Part shown: positions 58,991 to 64,000 of the stretch, piece by piece | Position numbering within the stretch: the first letter of the stretch is position 1 | Layout of the letters: every line of letters starts with the position of its first letter | From: Pleomorphomonas sp. NRK KF1 | GTDB lineage: Bacteria > Pseudomonadota > Alphaproteobacteria > Rhizobiales > Pleomorphomonadaceae | DNA length: 64,000 nt | NCBI RefSeq assembly: GCF_023721755.1 | Contig: NZ_JAMDLH010000002.1 | Coordinates: forward strand, 857,630-921,629 | Direction: 5' to 3' | The notes under the pieces: generated by a model | The model's input: the letters and a program-made list of their open reading frames with translations, nothing else | Told to the model about the DNA's origin: nothing | Database searches by the model: none | Made by a program: the position numbers and the translations under genes

Positions 58991-60612
58991 GGCTTTTCCT
59001 TGGAATTTGAGGTCGAACCGCGCCCGAACAGCGCGAGAAGACCGTCGGCGAGCGCCCCCCGCCAGACGAAGTAGTCGTGGCCACCGGCATATTCGCGGGC
59101 GGTGACCTGGTAACCGCGCGCCATCAGCACGTCGCGCAAATGGCGATTGGTCTCGAGGATGCCGTCGGCACCGCCATGCTCTCGCTCAAACAGACCGGCC
59201 GACAGAAAGACGCGCACGGGCCGTCGCTCCATGGTGGCGACGCGATGCGCTACGACATTGGAGATGGAAGCCGGCGTGTCCGGCGGACTCCACCAGTAGG
59301 AGCCCGACAGCGAGAGCGCGTTGCCGAAGGCGTCGGGACGACGGAGTGCCACCGTCAACGACGCAAGTCCACCGTAGGACGAACCGGCCAGCACCGTACG
59401 GGCGGACGATGGTATGAACCCGGTTCGCGCCCGCACCTCCGCCAGCAAATCGTCCGCCAGAAAGCTGGCGAAATCCGGATTGTCGGGCAGCTCGCGCGAG
59501 CGGGTCGCCTGATCGGGATTGTCGACAAAGACGGCGAGAGTCGGCGGCAGACGACCATCGGCCATGAGCGTATCCAGGATCGCCGGTGTCGGCACCTCGC
59601 GCTGGTAGTTGCGGCCGTCGAAGACAACGAGAAGAACGGTGGTGCGGTCGGCGGGGTCGAAGCCCTTCGGCCTGTAGATCGCAACGTCTCGCGTGTTGCC
59701 GAGACGATCCGAAGCGAGGCGGAAGCGGATGAACTCCCCTGTTGGCGCATGCGCGCTTTCCATGCCCGGCTGGACCGGCGCCCCCGGCAGCGTCACCGTC
59801 GACTTGGTGTTGAAGCGATCGGGGGCATCGGTCGGCCAGGGTTCCTTGTTGAGCGGATCGGCGGCGGCCGTGGCGAGCAACGCGACTCGTCGTTCCCGGG
59901 CGCTTCCGGGCAAATCGGGCACATCGGGAGCGAGCTGGTAGGAAAAGCGCGTCTCGGGCGGTACGCGGAAGCTCTTGAACCAGATGTCGGAGCCGTCGAG
60001 CCGGTCGAGCCATTCGTGATCGCCGGATGGCGCTCCGACCAGACGGACGTTTCGATCAGCGCCACGATAGACGAAGGTGAGCAATGTCTCGCCATCCGCC
60101 GTCCGCTCGACGAGCGGGGCGCCCGCCGTCTCGACCCGGCGCCAGAACTCTGCGGTCGTGCCACCGGCCGCGAGCTCGGCCGCGACAGAGGCAATGACCG
60201 GACTGGCATAGCCGTCCACCGGCGCTCTCTGCTCAGCGAGCGGAAGGTGAGATGCGAGCACCAGACTGCCGGTACCGCCGCCCGGCCCGGCGACGAGACG
60301 CAGGGCCGACGGTGTATCGCGAGCGACGAACTGGAAATCGCCGGACAGGCCGACATTATCGAGGAGGCGCCGCCAGGAGATGCCATTGGCGTCGACGATC
60401 TCAAGGTCGAAACTGCCGGCTGTGACGTTCACCCGGCCCTTGAGGTAGTCGCCGGGCGCCGCATCGAACGGCAGCACGACGGACTTGCCCGGCGCGACCG
60501 CCTCGGTGACGATGACCTGGTTCGGCCGAAGACGAACATCCTCCCCGGCGGAGGCACCGCCGGAGAGGAGAACGAAGGCCAAGGTGCGCAGTGCTTTCAG
60601 GGCTGCCCTCAT
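58987..60612 (-). CDS. Enterochelin-esterase-like hydrolase, exported
   Basis: 541 aa from ATG 60612 with a signal peptide (LRTLAFVLLSGGASA). An N-terminal beta domain, a middle domain like the Fes N-terminal domain (about 200-290), and an esterase-D alpha/beta hydrolase with nucleophile motif GSSYGG and a C-terminal GGHDYFVW His. Similar to IroE/Fes; likely releases iron by hydrolysing a siderophore in the periplasm. Five bases after the receptor gene. Confidence 0.88.
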   Translation of the reverse strand: MRAALKALRTLAFVLLSGGASAGEDVRLRPNQVIVTEAVAPGKSVVLPFDAAPGDYLKGRVNVTAGSFDLEIVDANGISWRRLLDNVGLSGDFQFVARDTPSALRLVAGPGGGTGSLVLASHLPLAEQRAPVDGYASPVIASVAAELAAGGTTAEFWRRVETAGAPLVERTADGETLLTFVYRGADRNVRLVGAPSGDHEWLDRLDGSDIWFKSFRVPPETRFSYQLAPDVPDLPGSARERRVALLATAAADPLNKEPWPTDAPDRFNTKSTVTLPGAPVQPGMESAHAPTGEFIRFRLASDRLGNTRDVAIYRPKGFDPADRTTVLLVVFDGRNYQREVPTPAILDTLMADGRLPPTLAVFVDNPDQATRSRELPDNPDFASFLADDLLAEVRARTGFIPSSARTVLAGSSYGGLASLTVALRRPDAFGNALSLSGSYWWSPPDTPASISNVVAHRVATMERRPVRVFLSAGLFEREHGGADGILETNRHLRDVLMARGYQVTAREYAGGHDYFVWRGALADGLLALFGRGSTSNSKEKP

Positions 60613-60617
60613 GCGCC

Positions 60618-62813
60618 TCACCACTTGTATTTCAGGGTGGCGGTGACGGTGCGGCCGGCCCCTACGAAGCAGGCGTAGGCGCTGGCGCATGACGCGGTGT
60701 AGAACTCGTCGGTGAGGTTGGTGGCGTTGACCTGCAAGGACACGTTCTCGAAGTCCTTGTCGAGCGCGCCGAAGTCGTAAGACATCGAAGCGTCGAGCAA
60801 GAGGGTGTCCGGTACCTTGAAGGTGTTGGTAGCGTCACCCCAGCTTTCGCCGATGTAGCGCAAACCGAGACCGAGGCCGAGACCGGCAAAGGGGCCATCG
60901 TCGAACTGGTATTTTCCCCAGAGCGATGCCTGATGGAGGGGAATGCGCGCCGGCATCTTGCCCAGAATGCTGGCCTGCGCCGATTCCGTCACCTCCTGAT
61001 CGGTGTAGCTGTAGGCCGCAAGCAGGCTGAAGTTGTCGGTGATCTCGGCGCGGACCGACAACTCGACGCCACGGGTGCGGATCTCCCCCGTCTGCTGCCA
61101 CGGGCTGGAACTGGTCTCGCGATAGAGAACGTTCTGCTGGGTGAGTTCATAAATGGCAGCGCTGAGATCGAAGCCGTAGCCTTCCGGCGCGAAGCGCAGC
61201 CCAGCCTCGTACTGGATCGCCGTCGACGGATCGAAGGGATCAGAACCGGACGGTGCTGCCGTCAGCACCGGCTCGAAGGACGTTGCGATGCTGACATAGG
61301 GAGAGAGTCCCCAGCCGAGATCGTAGACCGCACCGGCGCGGCCGGTGGTTGCCGAGGAGTCGAAGCTGGTGGTCGTTCCACTCAGGTTGTTGTCGATGTC
61401 GGTCGTCGCCCAGTCCTGGCGACCGCCGAACAGAAGGTTCAGCCTTCCGACCTCGATCTGGTCCTGAAGGTAGACGCCAACCTGAGACGCCTTGGTCTTG
61501 GTATCGCTGCGGTCCGACGAGAGATCGAGGCTGGTGACATCGTAGACCGGATTGGTCCAATCGATCGACGACACCGTGTAATCGTAGCCCCAGGAGTAAT
61601 CGACCACCGAGTAACGATAGTCGACACCGCCAATAACCGTGTGGTCGAGAGGACCGGTGGACAGCTTGACCTCGGCGCTGTTGTCGATGACGAACTGCAG
61701 CATATCCTCGGTGCCGCCGGAGCCGGTGCGCGTGATGGTCTTGCCATCCGCCTGCAAGCTGCCCCAGGTCAGGGTTTCATAGGCCGTGTCGATGTCGGTG
61801 AGACGGGCGTTCTGGCGCAGCGTGACGCCGTTGTCGAAACGGTGTTCAGCCTGGTAGCCGATCGAAGCCTGCTCACGTTCCGATTTCTGGACGTTGGGAT
61901 CGGAGACCAGGAAATCGCGCGGAATATAGCCGTAGGGCGTGGGCGTCACCGAGCCCTTGGCCTCGCGGAAATTCCGGAAACCGGCATCCGGCTCGTTCTG
62001 ATAATAGGCATGAACGGTCACCTTGGTCTGGTCGTCCGGCTGCCACGTGACCGAGGGCGCGATCGCAAACCGCTTGGTATCGAGCCCATCCTCCATGGTA
62101 TCGGCGCGCGCCGCCTTGCCAACGATGCGATAGGAGACCGTATCGCTGCCCGGCAACTTGTCCATGAGGTCGAAGGCCGCCTCGATCCGATTGTCCGTGC
62201 CGACTGTCGCCTGAACCTCACGGGCGGTCTCGCCGGTCGGGCGCTTGCTGACCAGATTGATGAGACCACCAGGACGAGCCTCGCCATACAGCACCGACGA
62301 TGGCCCCTTCAGAACCTCGACACGCTCGAGGAGATAGGGATCGACCTGGCCGAGCGAGTTGGAGCCGAACAGAAGACCGTCCAGAAAGCGAGGCGCGTAA
62401 TAGTAGCCACGGAGGAAGGTTTCGTCATGCAGATTGGAGGCGCCGCGGTATTCGGCGAACAGGCCGGGCGTATAGCGCAGCGCCTCGGCCACCGACTTGA
62501 CGCCCTGATCCGCCATCTGGTCCGCCGTGACGACCGTCACCGATTGCGGCGTCTTCTCTAAGGGCACATCCGTCTTCGTCGCCGTCTTTGAGCGATTTGC
62601 GACATACCCTTTCACCGGGCCATCGGCAGTCTCTCCATTGCCCTCGACAACGATGGGCTCAAGCGTCGCCGCGCTATCCACCGTCTGCGCCCGCGCACCA
62701 GCGATGGCGCTCAGGCATACCGTCGCCATAAGTCCGACACGCAGGATCACTGTGGGAACAGGCTCGTATCGGCGCGAACGGCCCCCGCCAGAAGTCGACG
62801 CAATATCAAACAT
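60618..62813 (-). CDS. TonB-dependent siderophore receptor
   Basis: 731 aa: signal peptide, plug domain (EKTPQSVTVVTADQMADQG, LKGPSSVLYGEARPGGLINLVSKRP) and a 22-strand barrel ending in an aromatic residue (YKW). FhuA/FoxA-like family. A region near residues 45-55 (EPIVVEGNG) could be the TonB box. First gene of the iron operon, divergent from the AraC-type regulator. Confidence 0.93.
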   Translation of the reverse strand: MFDIASTSGGGRSRRYEPVPTVILRVGLMATVCLSAIAGARAQTVDSAATLEPIVVEGNGETADGPVKGYVANRSKTATKTDVPLEKTPQSVTVVTADQMADQGVKSVAEALRYTPGLFAEYRGASNLHDETFLRGYYYAPRFLDGLLFGSNSLGQVDPYLLERVEVLKGPSSVLYGEARPGGLINLVSKRPTGETAREVQATVGTDNRIEAAFDLMDKLPGSDTVSYRIVGKAARADTMEDGLDTKRFAIAPSVTWQPDDQTKVTVHAYYQNEPDAGFRNFREAKGSVTPTPYGYIPRDFLVSDPNVQKSEREQASIGYQAEHRFDNGVTLRQNARLTDIDTAYETLTWGSLQADGKTITRTGSGGTEDMLQFVIDNSAEVKLSTGPLDHTVIGGVDYRYSVVDYSWGYDYTVSSIDWTNPVYDVTSLDLSSDRSDTKTKASQVGVYLQDQIEVGRLNLLFGGRQDWATTDIDNNLSGTTTSFDSSATTGRAGAVYDLGWGLSPYVSIATSFEPVLTAAPSGSDPFDPSTAIQYEAGLRFAPEGYGFDLSAAIYELTQQNVLYRETSSSPWQQTGEIRTRGVELSVRAEITDNFSLLAAYSYTDQEVTESAQASILGKMPARIPLHQASLWGKYQFDDGPFAGLGLGLGLRYIGESWGDATNTFKVPDTLLLDASMSYDFGALDKDFENVSLQVNATNLTDEFYTASCASAYACFVGAGRTVTATLKYKW

Positions 62814-62908
62814 TTACTCTTACCCCATGTCCAAATTTGCAACTGCGATCCAGTCGCATAAGGAGTTTCACTTAAACTTGACTAGTGATTTCATGTATAT
62901 AAACAGGG
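62814..62908. promoter_or_regulatory. Divergent promoter region, receptor / AraC regulator
   Basis: About 95 A+T-rich bases between the two genes. No clear Fur 19-mer or Irr box seen; the AraC-type protein probably binds here. Confidence 0.45.
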
Positions 62909-63913
62909 GTGTCGGAAGCTGTCGACGACCGGGGCTTCAGCGCAAACGGCGGTTTCTTTTTCGCAAACAGCCGAGCCCGCCTGGCGTGTTGTCGGACGGT
63001 TTTCCGGATGGCATTGGGTGCGTTCATGGAACTGTCGACGGCGGCATCGGAACAAGACGGCATCTCGCTCGCCTGCCGGCTCGCGCCGGTGGTCGCCGGC
63101 TCGCGCGCCATGCGCGAGATCCAGCCGGGATTTCGCCTGCTCATCTATCTCAGAGGTTGGCAGCGCTTCGAGATCGACGGCCGGCGTTTCGACGTTTCCG
63201 CCGATGGTGGCCCGGTGGCGTTGGCGCTATCCCTTACCCGCCCTGCCCGTCTGACACAGATCGCCTGGTCGGAAGACCGGATGGGCAAGTTGATGATTAC
63301 AGCTCCGAGCGACTGGACCTCGGCGCTCGATCTGAAGGGAGCCGGTCACGGCGATGCTCTTTCCACCTTTCTGACCGGACATGTCAGCAGCCATCTCTGG
63401 CGCCTCGACGACGACAGCGTCCGCCTGGCAAAACTTGCCGCCGAACCTCCGGCCTGGGTGCCGCGCGAGGCATTGCAGCTCTATCGGCGTGCCCGCGCCT
63501 TCGACCTTATCTGCCTGACACTCAGCACCCTGGCACTCCGGCGGGCGGAGAACGCATTGCCCCGGCCGGCCCAGTCTCTGCTCGGCGAACGCGTCCGCAT
63601 CTTCCTGCTCGACCATATCAACGAGCCGCTGACCATCGATGCCGTCGCTCAGGCAGTCGGAGCGTCGGTCAGCGTCGTGCAGCGCTGTTTCAAGGAACTC
63701 TACGGCATGACGGTGTTCGACTTCGTGCGCCGCCGCCGCCTCGATGCCGCTCGTGACGCACTCGACAATCGCGGCGTCAGCATCGCCTGCGCCGCCTTCA
63801 TCGCCGGCTACTCCGCGCCATCGAGCTTTGCCACCGCCTTCAAGAAGGCTTACGGCGTGCCGCCCAAGCTCCGACACCGTCAGACCATGCCATTCAGCGA
63901 GGCGGCTGAGTAA
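62909..63913 (+). CDS. AraC-family regulator of the iron locus (PchR-like)
   Basis: Up to 334 aa from GTG 62909; ATGs at 63008 and 63026 are alternative starts and the first 35 residues look non-conserved. Ligand domain in the N-terminal two thirds; C-terminal double helix-turn-helix (LTIDAVAQAVGASVSVVQRCF, SIACAAFIAGYSAPSSFATAFKKAYGVPP). Regulators of this type, beside TonB receptors, activate transport genes when the ferric siderophore is present. Confidence 0.9.
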   Translation: MSEAVDDRGFSANGGFFFANSRARLACCRTVFRMALGAFMELSTAASEQDGISLACRLAPVVAGSRAMREIQPGFRLLIYLRGWQRFEIDGRRFDVSADGGPVALALSLTRPARLTQIAWSEDRMGKLMITAPSDWTSALDLKGAGHGDALSTFLTGHVSSHLWRLDDDSVRLAKLAAEPPAWVPREALQLYRRARAFDLICLTLSTLALRRAENALPRPAQSLLGERVRIFLLDHINEPLTIDAVAQAVGASVSVVQRCFKELYGMTVFDFVRRRRLDAARDALDNRGVSIACAAFIAGYSAPSSFATAFKKAYGVPPKLRHRQTMPFSEAAE

Positions 63914-63921
63914 TGCGCAAG

Positions 63922-64000
63922 TCAAGCAGCTTTTCGGCTTGGATCGAAGGCCCGGCGGGTGTGGATCATGGTCCAGAGGACGGTGACGCGCCTGCGTGCG
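63922..64000 (-). pseudogene. 3' end of an unidentified minus-strand frame at the window edge
   Basis: Minus-strand frame entering from the right edge and ending at TGA 63922; 25 residues, ARRRVTVLWTMIHTRRAFD and a short tail. It vaguely resembles transposase C-termini of the IS110 type but is too short to assign. It could equally be the intact end of a gene. Confidence 0.25.

Overview
The window reads as a chromosomal segment of a diazotrophic alphaproteobacterium, most likely of the order Hyphomicrobiales. Grounds: the NifA has the C-X11-C-X19-C-X4-C signature of oxygen-sensitive rhizobial-type NifA; the gene set (draT-draG, nifW, nif-specific ferredoxin III, DUF2478, mop-modD) and the tRNA-Thr remnant are of alphaproteobacterial type. 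Genus is not fixed by what I can see.

Layout. 1-10.2 kb is a visibly less G+C-rich block: a two-component system (sensor truncated by the window edge), a divergent RND efflux pair, two SDR enzymes, a NAD(P)H-binding oxidoreductase, an LprI-like protein and a DUF6641-like protein. It ends at a 46-bp 3' fragment of tRNA-Thr(GGT), so it is probably the right end of an integrated island. 10.6-18.5 kb holds a cupin gene, then a LacI-regulated CUT1 sugar ABC importer with an intracellular GH32/GH68-like glycosidase. 18.7-25 kb holds a DUF4167 mini-protein plus fatty acid desaturase, a PilZ protein with a one-helix partner, a 7TMR-DISM kinase with a LuxR-type regulator, and two small secreted proteins. 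25.0-36.7 kb is an HD-GYP response regulator followed by a chemosensory operon (STAS, cheY, cheA, cheW, MCP, cheW, MCP, cheW, cheR, cheB) containing a recent MCP/cheW duplication. 36.8-38.9 kb is an M48 peptidase with a DUF898 membrane protein.

39.0-56.7 kb is the molybdenum nitrogenase locus, almost wholly on the minus strand: nifA; fdxN-nifZ-nifT-SIR2-like; nifH-nifD-nifK; nifE-nifN-nifX-DUF269-fdxB; mop-modD (with a divergent DUF2478 gene); nifQ; iscA-nifW-draT-draG. I can read sigma-54 -24/-12 promoters in front of nifH, fdxN, nifE, nifQ and iscA, with NifA-type TGT-N10-ACA sites, and a ModE-type operator between mop and the DUF2478 gene. nifB, nifS, nifU and nifV are not in the window. 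57.0-63.9 kb is a siderophore-iron locus (TonB receptor, esterase, periplasmic binding protein, DUF2218-SIP reductase, divergent AraC regulator) directly upstream of nifA.

The genes fit together as follows. NifA with sigma-54 switches on NifHDK, its FeMo-cofactor scaffold NifEN/NifX, the electron donors FdxN/FdxB, molybdenum delivery (NifQ, Mop, ModD) and the post-translational switch DraT/DraG, while the iron locus could feed the iron-hungry system. The least explained element is the SIR2-like NAD-fold protein translationally coupled to nifT. Promoter, operator and G+C statements come from reading by eye, not from computed scores.
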